DNA of 64,000 nt from Liolophura sinensis (Eukaryota > Mollusca > Polyplacophora > Chitonida > Chitonidae): the NCBI RefSeq assembly GCF_032854445.1, contig NC_088303.1, forward strand, positions 1,681,501-1,745,500, in the 5' to 3' direction. The first letter of the stretch is position 1, and every line of letters begins with the position of its first letter. The position numbers and the translations under genes were made by a program. The notes beneath the pieces were generated by a model. That model was given only the letters and a program-made list of their open reading frames with translations, was not told the origin of the DNA and did not search any database. Below, one piece after another: positions 1-13,500 of this stretch.

Positions 1-105
1 TTTTACAACAAGGAGACATATTACACGTACAAGCACTCTAAAGACTCCTTCGTCGTCATATGACTGAAAAATTGTTAAGTATGACATTGAAGTACTCACT
101 CATTC
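1..105 (+). mobile_element. SINE family C, 3' end
   Basis: Ends with CTGAAAAATTGTTAAGTATG and ACATTGAAGT, the same 3' end as the copies at 33000 and 43290. Confidence 0.75.
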
Positions 106-282
106 CTCCAGACCCGCAGACAACCATAGCACAAGTGAAGTCTTGAGCATGGCATTAAATAGCAATCAACTGAAGAAATCAGTACAGCTGAATAAATGGT
201 GCCATTGGACATCAGTCATCTTGATAACATTTCTAGAGAAAGCTGTGAATTTGCGAAGATGTGAGTTTCCTCAGAACTTTAC

Positions 283-1385
283 ATCTTCCTGCCATCTGGC
301 CATACTGCTCAGCTGACGCCGTCAAGTTGTCTAGCTGTAATGCTCAGCCGACATATTCCTGCCGTCTGGCCATACTGCTCAGCCGACGCCTTCCAGTTGT
401 CTAGCTGTAATGCTCAGCTGACGTCTTCCTGCCGTCTAGCCGTACTGCTCAGCTGACGTCTTATGGGGTCTAGCCGTACTGCTCAGCTGACGTCTTCCTG
501 CCGTCTAGTCGTACTGCTCAGCTGACGTCTTCCTGCCGTCTGGCCGTACTGCTCAGCTGACGTCCTCCTGCCGTCTAGCCGTACTGCTCAGCTGACGCCT
601 TCAAGTTGTCTAGCTGTAATGCTCAGCTGACGTCTTCCTGCCGTCTAGCTGTACTGCTCAGCTGACGTCTTCCTGCCGCCTGGTCGTACTGCTCAGCTGA
701 CATATTCCTGTTGTCTGGCCGTACTGCTCAGCTGACGCCTTCAAGTTGTCTAGCTGTAATGCTCAGCTGACGTCTTCCTGCCGTCTAGCTGTACTGCTCA
801 GCTGACGTCCTCCTGCCGTCTAGCCGTACTGCTCACCGGACGTCTTCCTGACGTCTGGTCGTATTGCTCAGCTGACGCCTTCAAGTTGTCTAGCTGTAAT
901 GCTCAGCTGACATCTTCCTGCCGTCTAGCCGTACTGCTCAGCTGACGTCTTCCTGCCGTCTAGCCGTACTGCTCAGCTGACGTCTTCCTGCCGTGTAGCC
1001 GTACTGCTCAGCTGACGTCTTCAAGTTGTCTAGCTGTAATGCTCAGCTGACATATTCCTGCCGTCTGGCCATACTGCTCAGCTGACGCCTTCAAGTTGTC
1101 TAGCTGTAATGCTCAGCTGACGTCTTCCTGCCGTCTAGCCGTACTGCTCAGCTGACGTCTTCCTGCCGTCTAGCCGTACTGCTCAGCTGACGTCTTCCTG
1201 CCATCTGGCCTTACTGCTCAGCTGACGTCTTCCTGCCGTCTAGCCGTACTGCTCAGCTGCCGTCTAGCCGTACTGCTCAGCTGACGTCTTCCTGCCGTCT
1301 AGCCGTACTGCTCAGCTGACGTCTTCCTGCCATCTAGCCATACTGCTCAGCTGACATATTCCTGTTGTCTAGCCAAACTGCTCAG
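283..1385 (+). repeat. 35-bp minisatellite, about 31 copies
   Basis: Unit like GCTCAGCTGACGTCTTCCTG plus CCGTCTAGCCGTACT. Two subtypes (CTTCCTGCCGTCTAG and CTTCAAGTTGTCTAG) alternate irregularly. Each unit holds the palindromes TCAGCTGA and often GACGTC. Lies in a CadN intron. Confidence 0.97.
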
Positions 1386-1405
1386 CTTACAATCTGCTGT
1401 TTCAG

Positions 1406-1545
1406 GTATTATATTGACCACAGCCCTAATTCTGACCCTAAACGACAGTTCACCATCGATCGAAATGGCACAGTGAGAGTTAACAAAGAGCTGGACAGAG
1501 AGACCAAAGAATCTCATGATGTCAATATTTTAGCTATTGACAAAG
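1406..1545 (+). CDS. CadN: CadN exon w1 (cadherin repeat)
   Basis: Acceptor TTTCAG, donor GTAAGT. Encodes the middle of a cadherin repeat ([20 protein letters not shown]; the LDRE motif is diagnostic). Enters with one base completing a codon and leaves in phase 1. Confidence 0.9.
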
Positions 1546-4500
1546 GTAAGTCATCTGTGTCCAGTGAAAATGTTACTGTAGCACACTGTAGAAATTTGTG
1601 GACTCTCCGCTCTCACTGTCCATGTGATGACAAGATATCAGTGACATGGCTGTTTGTGTATTCTAACGTTTGGGGAAGGCTACTCATCTTCCATGGATAT
1701 GATATTGATTTGAACTCAGGTGGAAGCACTAGTTATAGCTGAAGCCAGTTGGCCTCTGACCAATGAGATCAACGACTCAGGTCTACCTTAAGACCATTTT
1801 ATGTTTCACCGGTTATTACATGAATCTGTTTGTATTCAAAATATTGTCTCGATGGGATGTGTCATTAAGCTGTTAGAGCATTAATTGAAATTCATTTCAC
1901 TCAGGATGGTTTAAGGAAGTTGAATCTCCATTATATTTGTGTGGATTGTCCTGTAATGCTGATGAGTGTTGTCTTATTTTGTTGTCTCGTAATTAACTCA
2001 CCATTTGCCATCCCCTTCAGGAACCCCACAACAGACAGGCACAGCGGTTCTGGTGATTGAGGTACAGGACATCAACGACAACGCCCCGGGCTTTGCGAAG
2101 GATTATGTGGTGTACTTTGAAGAGGAAGTGGAGGAGGTTCAGAGATGGCCCGAGCTGATAGAGGCAGTAGACCCAGATACGGACAGCAATGGACCACCAT
2201 TCTACTTCACCCTGCCGTGTAATTACGCCTGCCCATGCCAGGAAAACCCCACCTGTGACTCCTTCAATATGACATTCCAAAGAAGTAAGTGGAGATCTCA
2301 GACTTTCATAATGAGGTCCTATCTCAGCCATTTTTCCCCCACGTGAAATGAAATGAGATGAAAATAAATTTTCCCGGTACCCTAGATGCTTTCCCCAGCT
2401 AATTTGATTCCAGTGGAAAATGCCTCATTAAAAAAATACTTCATGATTTTAGGACATAAAGGAAATGACCTACATTTGGAGCATGACAAAGTTGATCGTT
2501 TGCTTGCTTCTGAGAATCCTGTTTTGTTTTGAGGTTTGTTTGGAAGGTAGGATGATACCCTACTGGGAAAATGTAAGCTTTGGCCCCAAAAGTATGATTT
2601 GTTTACATTTACTTGACTTTAAAACTGTACTTTTTGAGGTGGAATTTTAGGTCATTTACTGTAAATCAAATATATTTCTTTTTATTTAACCCGTTTAAGA
2701 GTCACCACTGTCTAAAACCATGTCCAAAAGGTTTGACTTGATGGACCTGTTCGTCCAGTTTGATTAGTCGAATGCAAACAGGAAGCTGCATTCACGTGCA
2801 TTTTTCATTTGCTAGAGTCTACAAGCCATATGAAATAGCCTTTCCTATTTTCATTTATTTGGCCAAACTCATTGAAAACAGTTCAATTTGACAAATCTAA
2901 CTATGTGAATGTGACCTTAGGAAGATCTGTCCCTGCATCCAACTAGCCCTTGACCAAGACTGGCAACACTGAGGTTTGTCAAGGGTCTGATAAATCAGTG
3001 ATCAATCAGTGATCAATTATTGCTTAATGCTACTTCAGCAGTATTGCATGAATTCTGTGTAATGCAAAATCTCTCTGACTTTTGCAGATGCTGACAAACC
3101 AAATGGATTTGCCTATGTATTCACGCTGTTCAAGCGGTTTGACAGGGAAACCCAAAAGGAATACCAGATGCCAATCGTGATGTGGGACAGTGGAGAGCCT
3201 GTGATGACCGGAACGAACATGCTACAGATTGTCATCAAGGATAAGAATGATAATGAACACGAGCCCGGGCTGAAGGAAATCTTTGTCTACTCGTATGAAG
3301 GTACATCTGTTTTGGTAAACTAGGACTTTCTATGCATAGTACATACACTTTGTTTTTTGGACTAGCACTGCTTGTGTGTTTCATGAATCTTCATGATTTC
3401 ATGATCAATGGATCTACTGGATGATGTATATATGGTCCAACATGACAGTCGTGTAACCAGTAGACCAAGTCCAGTTAGAGTCACAGGCAACTACTCTTGG
3501 AGGTTAGAGACAGCAAGTCAGAAGCCAGAAAGCTGTCCTGTTATATTTCCGAGTAGTAGGGTGAAACTGAGTAAACAAAATTTTAACATGTTGTTTGATG
3601 ATAATATCAATCTTGTTTATTAGTACAAAAATCAGTTTTGAGTTTCCTGGGAACTACCACCTGGCAGCTATTTACAGGATCCTACTGCTTGGTAGTGTGC
3701 ATCAAGCTTTCTGTTGTGCGCAGAGCTGAAACCTCACAATGCTCTACAGTCAAAATTTTGTGATTTAAAAGTTTACGTAGTGCTTATTAGAAAGTTTGTT
3801 GTGTTCAGGCTTCAGTGCTTTGGAGAATGTGGAAATAGGTCGAGTGTATGCGAAGGACCCTGATGACTGGGACATTGCGGACAAAGAGTACACTGCTGTA
3901 GGAACACTTCCAGAATATTTTGGGTGAGTGAGCAGTGATACGGAAGTACATGTAGTTGTATATTTCAGGTGAGACAGCTGAGGTAGGGAAGTAATGGGAT
4001 ATTTCAGGTGAGACAGCTGAGGTAGGGAAGTAGTGGAATATTTCAGGTGAGACAGCTGAGGTAGGGAAGTAGTGGAATATTAAAGGCGAGACAGTATAGG
4101 TAGGGAAGTAAGGGGATATTCAGGTGAGTCAGCAGAGGTAGGGAAGTAAGGGGATATTCAGGTGAGTAAGCATAGGTAGGGAAGTAAGGGGATATTCAGG
4201 TGAGTCAGCATAGGTAGGGAAGTAAGGGGATATTCAGGTGAGTCAGCATAGGTAGGGAAGTAAGGGGATATTCAGGTGAGTCAGCAGAGGTAGGGAAGTA
4301 AGGGGATATTCAGGTGAGTCAGCATAGGTAGGGAAGTAAGGGGATATTCAGGTGAGTCAGCAGAGGTAGGGAAGTAAGGGGATATTCAGGTGAGCCGGCA
4401 GGGGTAGGAAGTAATGGGACTTTCAGGTGAGTCTGCAGAAGTAGGAAGTAATGGTATATTTCAGGTGGGACAGCTGAGGTAGGAAGTGGTTGGGTATTTG

Positions 4501-7500
4501 AGGCAAGACAACTGAGGTAGAGCAGTAATGGGACGTGATCACCGTCAGAACAGGTGTCAAGTTGGCAGAACGTGATTAGAAGAGGGTTTTAATATAAGGC
4601 TGTATGATCTCCCAAGACATTGTAGCGAAGTGGAAAGAAGTAACCTGAGCCATACACATGAAAATCCTGTATGGAATTGTTAATTAAAAGATTCGTATAA
4701 CTTGGTCACATGCAATATTGTATTATTAATAAAGTAATGGGAAATAAAACTAAATTTAAGTAATTACCCTGTGATGCATGTGGCTGTTATTGGTCAAGAG
4801 AGAAAACTTGACCAGAAAATTTCACGTTCCAAAAGCCAAATAGTTTCTGGCAAATGTTTTGAACTTTTTTGTGCACTTCTCAACCTGAAAATGTTATGTA
4901 GCAAGATGAGATATGAAGTCCAAAAGGCTTGTATATTCTCTTCTTCAGTGTATGTACTTCTGTGAAGTTTACACATAGAAAACTCGTTAGAGCACTAAGG
5001 CTTCAGTTAACAATTGTGCGGATGTGATTTATGAACAGGTTGGACCAAGATACCGGGATGGTGAAGATGAGTGGCAAGCCCCCAGAGGGAACATACAGCT
5101 TTAACGTGGCTGTGTATGACACAGTGTTCGACAAGAGCCATATCTCTGAAGTTCGAGTGATAGTCAAGGGTATTCCAGCTGAGGCAGTCTACAGTTCTGG
5201 CTCTGTCAGGCTCAGTGGTTAGTACCTTTACTTTCACTTTCCACTCACATAATTTTTAAGGCTGTAATTTTATGATATTTGACCTGGCTGCTGTTGATTG
5301 CAGGTAATAGAGGACACTTTTCAGTAGTATTATCTTTTCTTGAAGCAACAATATAGTAGTGGCATTGCATTCAGTAAAGAACTCAATTTTGATTTTATTA
5401 TACTAATACTGCTGACTTCATACTAAAGTACTTGAAGCACGTAGAGGATAGTGGGGCTTGAATACCTTAAATATTGAGGGGTGGAAATTATAACCCATGA
5501 GATATAATAAGTGTTATTAGAAAAGAAATATGTAATTTCTGTATGTGAAGTAATGCTTTTGTCAGTAATGGAAATTATGGCATTAAACCTTTATATAAAT
5601 ATTAAATGTAGTTGTTTATGATTTTATTGAACAGGTATCACGGCACAAGAGTTCCTGGAGCGGCCACATGCGCCTAGTGGAAGATATGGGGAGTATGAGG
5701 ATAGCAAGTACGACAAGATGAAGGCTGAGTTAGCACAGAAGCTGAGTGTGCCAGAGAGTAACGTGGACATCTTTAGTGTTCGTGAAGGGAAGGGCTATAC
5801 AGATGTGAGGTTTGCTGCCCATGGTTCTCCCTGGTACAAGCCTTCCAAACTAGATGGTCTTGTCATTACCAACAAAGCAGAGGTAAGTCTGGTATTTGAT
5901 GGCACTGATAACCAAATTTTATCTAGTGAGTTTTCTTCGTCATCTTTTCTTTCTCTCTTGTTTAAGCGGCATTTCTAAGGGCTGTTTCAGACGTGTATGT
6001 CTTGTACAGAATTTGTCAGATCTCTCTATGAACGAGGCTTATGAAATAGATCTGGCCATTTTTAGTTTCACTGGTTGAATTTGATGGGTTTATACAACAA
6101 ATAGCCCAGTGTGAAAGTGGATTTAACCGTTACCCAGTTGAGTGTTGCTGAAAGAGACTGTTGCATAACACATCACCTTCTTCCATGAAGCAAGTAATAA
6201 ATGAATCAGTAGAAACATTAAGCTTTGGTCATTCTATCAATAATAGCTGGGGTCTCTTTGAGCCATCACAATGTTTTACAAGACTTTTATCATTTATAAT
6301 GACTATTCAGTTTTACATATTAAGGCTGCTCATTACAACATCACAAGCAATCAGATTGGTTTTGTCCTTTGCAGTTCGAGCAAAATGTTGGTGTAAAAGT
6401 GGGCATGGTGCCCATTGATGAGTGTCTGTACGAGATTTGTGACCATGGCTGCCACAACGCGTACATCGTGTCTGACAAGCCGTTGGTGGTATACGCCAAC
6501 ACAACATCGTTCGTGGGAGTGAATGCATACTACAAATCTGAGTGTAATTACTGTAACGGAACAGGTGCTTCTAGCTGTATTTGTAAAGCCAGTGAGTTCC
6601 CTACCGAGTGCCGGGGTGACTTCTGTTTCAATGGGGGCACCTGCTTCATTGATGACTGGAAGGAGATCGGGTAAGTTATCGTGTGTAGCTGGACGTATAT
6701 GCGATATGGTTGTGTGACTTTAATGTCTCTTTGTCTGGTCTCACCATGATAATGCTGACAAAGTGGATAGTTATAATTAGTTATTCTTTGTATTGTGTGA
6801 TAAATGTTTAACAGGACATAGCACAGTGGTGAGGTGCGCAGGTTTAGTTGCAGGTACACTCGGTATGGGATCACTCACAGCCTTGGGCAGGGAATTTCCG
6901 ATCACCCCACCTGGAATGGCCTGCTCGAGCTCCTTGTGGAGTGATGCTGACACAAAGTGGTTGAAGAGTGGTGTGGCTATTTACACAGTCTATAACGTTA
7001 TTGAAATGTGTAACGACCATGGCTCTTCAACCAAGATGGTGTGCATATCTTTGATTCACTAGTGAGAAAGTTTGTCAGTAACTTGCCTTAGGCCAGTGGT
7101 TTACTCCTGGCACCCTGGTTTCCCCCACCCGTAAAACTGTCCGTTATTGTGTAAGTGAAAAATTCTTGAGTATGACATCTAGCAGATAAATAGAATTTTA
7201 AGATTCTGGATTATGATGTAATCAGATAAATAAATAAGTCTTGCCTGTTGAAACATCTTGACATCATGTTACCAGCTTTGACATAGTTTCTACAGCTTAC
7301 AACAAACTCAACATTCTGATTTGCCAACGCAGATGCAAGTGTGAGGAGGGCTTTGATGGGCCTCGGTGTCAGCGGACAAAGCATAGTTTTAGTGGTAATG
7401 GCTGGGCCCTATACCCAGCCCTAGCCCAGTGTGAGTATGGTCGTACCAGCCTGGAGTTCATCACTCAACAGCAGAACGGGCTGCTCTTCTACAATGGCCC

Positions 7501-10500
7501 CGATGATGACAAGGGTCAGAGCGACTTCATCTCCTTGCAGCTGCTTAATGGTGCTCCCGTCCTGAACATTGACCATGGCACGGGTGTACTGACCTTGACC
7601 GTGGCCAATCAGAACCTGGCTGACAACAAGTGGCATCGTATCGACATCACATCTGAGGGGAAGGTAAGATCTGAACCAGGACCGGCCTCGTCTTGACACA
7701 CAGCTGACCTGTCCATCTAAACTCGTCATCTTAACTTAGTTGAACATCAGTTTCCATGCACTGACGTGGTGGACACATTGAAGTCGCTCTGCAGGTGTAA
7801 ATTCTTCAGTATGTGATGAGCAGAAATCAAATAAATAATTTGAGTATGATGTTAAGCAATATAATAAGATCAATAAAATAAGCAAACACTATCCTTTGTA
7901 AAACTGCAGGTTGTTCTGTTTTCAGGTGATCACCCTGACAGTGGATGATTGCAGGACAGCCGTCATCACAGAGAATGAGCGGTCATCGAGTGAAGATCGC
8001 AGCTCGTGCGAGTCTTCTGGCAGAACACCAGGAGAGAACATGTACTTGAACGTCAACAGCTTACTCCAGATGGGTGGAACTATCTCAGACCCCAAGTTCC
8101 TACAACCCAGCCCGCCAGACTTTAATGGCTGCATTAAGAATTTCCGTCATTTGGGAATGGTAAGGATACAGTGCTTTGGTATAGGATGAAACTGTCAGTC
8201 ATTGGATAACTAATCAGAAACAAGCCATGTACAAGTGTTGTAGGTCCTCCCAGACACAACTGTTTTATTGTGTTTGCTTACATGGAAATTTGCAAATTTC
8301 TTTTGTCAATAAGTCTTTATGATGACATATTTGGCCTTAGGGGTTAAACTGGAAATACCAATGAATATATTCCATTAACAAGTGGCTGTAGGCTCATGTG
8401 TCTGTAATATCCAGTAGCTGCACAATGCTAATGTCACATGTAGGATGGTTGTTATCAAGTATCATGTATCTTCTCTGTTAGTTGTACGACCTTTACATCG
8501 GGAAGACGGGTCTGCACAAGGGCACGCGTGATGGCTGCCCCCAAGAGGAGGATAGCTGTGGGTCTGTGAATGCAGTAGACGGTCTGGTGTGTGGAGAGAA
8601 TGGAGTCTGCGAGGGCCGTCTGGGTGGGGGAGCTCCTGTCTGTAGATGTAAACCAGGCTGGATGGGGGACAAGTGCATGCAAGGTCAGTGGACAGGCCCC
8701 GTCTGAGAATCTCTTAGAATCTCGAATATTTCGAAAGTTTGACATTTCATCAGTCAATAAATCAATGCAGGTTGATTCTAGTGCCAATGCTGGCTGAGAT
8801 AGTTCAAGTGCTGGCATTTTGCCACCATCATACCATTGACCAATAAGATCACGGTGTTCTTGGCTTATACTACCTTGCCTGCAGTCATTGTGCGAGTCTA
8901 ATACAGTGATGTCTGGGATAATGTATGTAATGGAGTATTTTTCAAAATGATAATATGGAAATCCTGTTTTAATGCTTGATATGTCTTTACTCAGAAACTC
9001 CTACAAAGGACTTCTTGGATGAGAGCTTCCTGGTGTGGAAGTTGCTGTACCAACCATCTGTAAACAGGAACAAGATCCAGCTGAGGTTCAGGAGTCGAGA
9101 CAAAGACGGCTTGTTGTTTGCTGTCATGTCGGACTCCAGAGAAGAGTTCATACAGCTAGAGGTAAATATCATTCTTGAAGGCCCGTGCAAGGTTATATAG
9201 TCTTATACCTTTGCGGGTGGCATCCTTTTTTGTCACTGGCTTGCAGAGTGATGTAGGTAAATTTTATATAATACAGGGTATATGGTATTAAGATGCAACT
9301 ATCTAAAAGCTATGGCTGTAACATCGTAACTAGAGCACATTTAAATTAGAACACTAGTTCCACCACTCCTCCTGTGACCATGTGTTACCATTACTCACTT
9401 CTACTGTCTGACTCGGCTCAGGTTCACTGGCCTTAATGCCTCTGCAATATATGTAATCTGCTGCTGTGTCTGCACATCAGGAAATAAACCAAAGTTTACA
9501 GTTTTCAAATAAATCAAATCTTCAAATGCTTGCATTTGATCATACATGTCATATGATCACAAAATTGATGAAATTTCATAAACGTGTCCCTTACATGCGA
9601 CTGGTTCAAATCTGCAGGTTTCAAAATTGTATTTAAAACTTTGCATAAAAAAATGGTTGGTAAAGTAGGGTACATACATGTGCGGTAGTATTAAATGTTG
9701 CGTTGTTGTTGCTTGTTTCAGATCCGAAACCATATTCTTCATCTGGCATATCACCTTGGCTCAAGTGTTCAGCAGTCCCTCAGCCTGAGCCAGGTGGTGG
9801 CATCCAATGGCCAGTGGCACACAGTGTACATGGAACGGTCAGGCAAACGCGTAAAGCTTTACATGGACAGTGGGGAGGGGCCTTACTACACAGAGACCAA
9901 GGGCATGACTAGTGGTTTCCGCACTCTCAGGATTGCTCCAGAGAACGTGTTCGGAGGGGCGCTGGTCTCTGGAAACGTAATTCAGAATCCTGATGTAACA
10001 GACTATGAGAGTTGTGAGTAGAACATGTTGATACCGTAACCATGTTCCCTTTAGCTGTGGATGTAGGTGGTTATCTTCATGATAGTTCACAGGTGGACCA
10101 GGTAATAAAGAGTCAGAGAGAAGTTATCAGTGTGCATCCATATGGCCAGCTATTAGTTAAAGTTTTGAACTACAGATGTTCAGGTCTATTTGCCAGAATT
10201 TTACTGAAGCAGTAGCGTTTCCCCTTACTTTCCAAGAACCAGAACTCTAGCTTGTATGTCTCACTGGTGGCATGCATTTGTATGGGATTGAAAACACAAG
10301 CGTTATTTTACTGAGTTTTCGATTCGGTAATGATTGGCTTTTTTTTAACCTTTACTTTTGAGAAATTGACAAGATTTAAGAACAACATTTGAATGATGTG
10401 CCAAATATTAGATATCTTCAGTCGCAAAGGGTGACAGTTTCAGACTTTGCCCTGCCACCCTTGAGAAGGCATCAACCTGACTATAGCCTGATTTCACTGT

Positions 10501-13500
10501 AAGTCCTTGCTATGTTTGCAGCTTGTATGAGTGATGTACGACTGGACGACAGATGGTTCCCTATGCTCACATCAGAAAGTAGTAATGCTGCTGAGGTGAT
10601 CATGGCCAAGAACTTGATAGACGGCTGTACACGTGAAGACTGCCATAACAACAGCTGCCCAGCAGAACGCCAGTGTGTGCCCTTGTGGGAGAAGTTTGAC
10701 TGCAAGTAAGCTATGCACCAGGCCTTTCGATGCTGATATACCCTCTCTCTAAAACATTGGTCACCAGACCTAACATCAGCTATATGCAGTGCAGCTCTGG
10801 TCAAAACCCAAATCATTGGGGAATTAATGCGTTATTTTTCATCTTGTAACACTTGTCGTGAATTACTTCACGGCATAATTTCGCTGTTCTGACTGAGATC
10901 ATATCCTTGGGCACTTTACACTTTGGGCACTTTGCGTGAATAATGCTGACAGCAACAGGCATGAAAATATAAAGGACCATCTCCATAAATTGTTTGCGAT
11001 AGTTCATTTTTTTTTTCCGGCGAAAACCCAAACTCGTCTACTCCTTTCGTGTGGACATGTGGTTTAAACGATTTAAGGGAATCAGACGAATCCAGTCTGC
11101 TATTTAAACATCGTTGTGTAAAGCAGCGAGCATTAAAGAGGCTTTTAGTGTGAGTCAACACAAGAAACAATTCAAAAGAAACGACAATAACAGTGGTTCC
11201 AATCACGAAACCTTTTCAAAAGAAAGCTCAAGTTTCGCACTTACATATTTTTGCGACATTCCAGAGTGGAATGATATATGTATATTCATTTTATGGGGGT
11301 TGAGGGGGTTAGCACGGCAGCATGGCACAATGACCCAGGAGCCTCTCACCAATGAGGTCGTGGTGAATTCAAGTCTATACTCTCTGTCTGTATGTGGGAA
11401 GGTCTCCAGCAACCTGTGGATGGTGGTGGGTTTGTGCCAGTCTCTGCCTGGTTTCCTCCCACAATAATGCTGAATTATGGGAAAATGGAAGGTCTCCAGC
11501 AACCTGTGGATGGTGGTGGGTTTGTGCCAGTCTCTGCTCAATTTCCTCCCACCATAATGCTGAATTATGGGAAAATGGAAGGTCTCCAGCAACCTGTGGA
11601 TGGTGGTGGGTTTGTGCCAGTCTCTGCTCGATTTCCTCCCACCATAATGCTGAATTATGGGAAAATAAAGTGTTTTTCAAGTTGAATTCGATGCTCGAAC
11701 TCTTAAAGATCAAACTCACCTCAGAACTGCTGTGGCGCCATGGCACGGTAGGTTGTTTTGCCAAGCCGATTGTGAACAATTCAGCAAGTCCTGTGACATT
11801 TCTTCCTACATTCAGCTGTTTTCCTGTAAAATTTTCCATCAGAATGCATCGTGGCACAGTCATCTATAAATAGGCGTGCAAAATCAGCTATTCCGGTGCA
11901 TGTAACTTGCTAATGGTTAGAACGTCTGTCTGGAAGTCAGGAGACCTGGGATCAAACCTAGGTCAGGTCATAACAGAGACTTAAAATCGTGACTTGTTGA
12001 TGCCTTTCTTGGTGCTCATCACTGATAGTATTCTGTTGGGCACTCAGGAGCATTTATCTCCGAACAAAACTGACGGCTTGCTGTTGTCTCTCTTTTGATG
12101 TCATGGCGAGACATTAGGGCACTTTCACTTACACCTGCATGAATGACATAGTTGTAACCTAGAGTACCTCGTTTACAAGCAACTTCAAGAAAACCATAAA
12201 ACAACATAGCTGACTTACCTGAACAAAAAAAAAAAAACAGATGTTATTAAAAATCTAAGCATGATTTCAGAAAGCCTGCAGGGGACTGTTGTAAACCAGC
12301 AGGTGATAGTTTGTAGCAAGCTTATACTTGGTTTGATGTGGGATTTGAGCAGAGCTGTAATTGGGATTTTTCAGACCTTAACTCGGCATACATGTAAGTT
12401 AAATACTCTCTTCGAGTGTTCACTATTCACATTGTTGTTTGTATTGATGTTCTACAACCTTGTTTGACACAGGTGTTGGCCAGGTTATGTGGAGAGTAAT
12501 AACTCGATGTGTGTGAGTGCTTGTCGTTGTGACCACGGAGGCACCTGTATATACACGACCACCACAAAGATGGGCTACTACTGTGACTGTCCACTTGGGT
12601 ACACAGGCACACACTGTGAGACGGAGCTGGGCTCGCTTGTCCGCTCAGCCACACTCAGTGTGGAAGGACTTGTTGCCATTCTCGTTTGTTTATTTCTGTT
12701 CCTCGGTGAGTAACCCTACATTATGTTTATGTATCATCTTTGATGTTTACAGATTTATCTGCAAATTTTTTCTACTTTAATTTATAATTTGTCTGGTTTA
12801 ATGAGCTGAATTCCTAAATGACACCAAAGAGAATCCAGTCCATTTTACATATAGGACATATATTTCCTACAAGGAAAAGACATAAGTGGCGTGATGGGAA
12901 ATTGTCTTGTGTGATGAGTCAGATTGCCTAATTACATCAAATAGGAGCATGGCCATGGAAACAAAATAAGGGATATGTGATACGTTGTACTGACATTTCT
13001 GACACAAAACAGCATAATGGGCATATGTCTGGTTTGACAAACTGGCTGGTTACAATTCTTCAGTGTCATATATGTGCATGAATTGATGCTGTTTCATTTA
13101 CATCTGAAATGGGGATTTCTACTGAATGGATTTCACTTGATTTTCCTAATGTAATTTATTCACCTGATTTAAACTAAAAGAATGCCAGTTTGGAAATAAA
13201 TCAGTGAAGATTTTGTTGTTTTGGACACTTGTGTTACAACTGAAGTGGATGATCCCCTGCTGCAGTTTTGTACGTTCATAATTAACTAGCATTCTTAAAG
13301 CGATGGATTTTCTAATAATTTACTTCAAGTTGAAAATATTTCCTATCTACTACATATGCATTTTCTTGTTTCACAGTCCTCGTTCTGGCTGTATTCCTTT
13401 ACATTAAGCTGAGAAAGCCAAAAGAAAAGATCATGTTAGATGATGATCCGTACGATGACATCCGTGAGAACATTGTGCACTACGATGAAGACGGAGCAGG

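Noticed and set aside
11890-11975. Second tRNA-like sequence
   Set aside because: It continues into the family C SINE body, so it is a SINE head.
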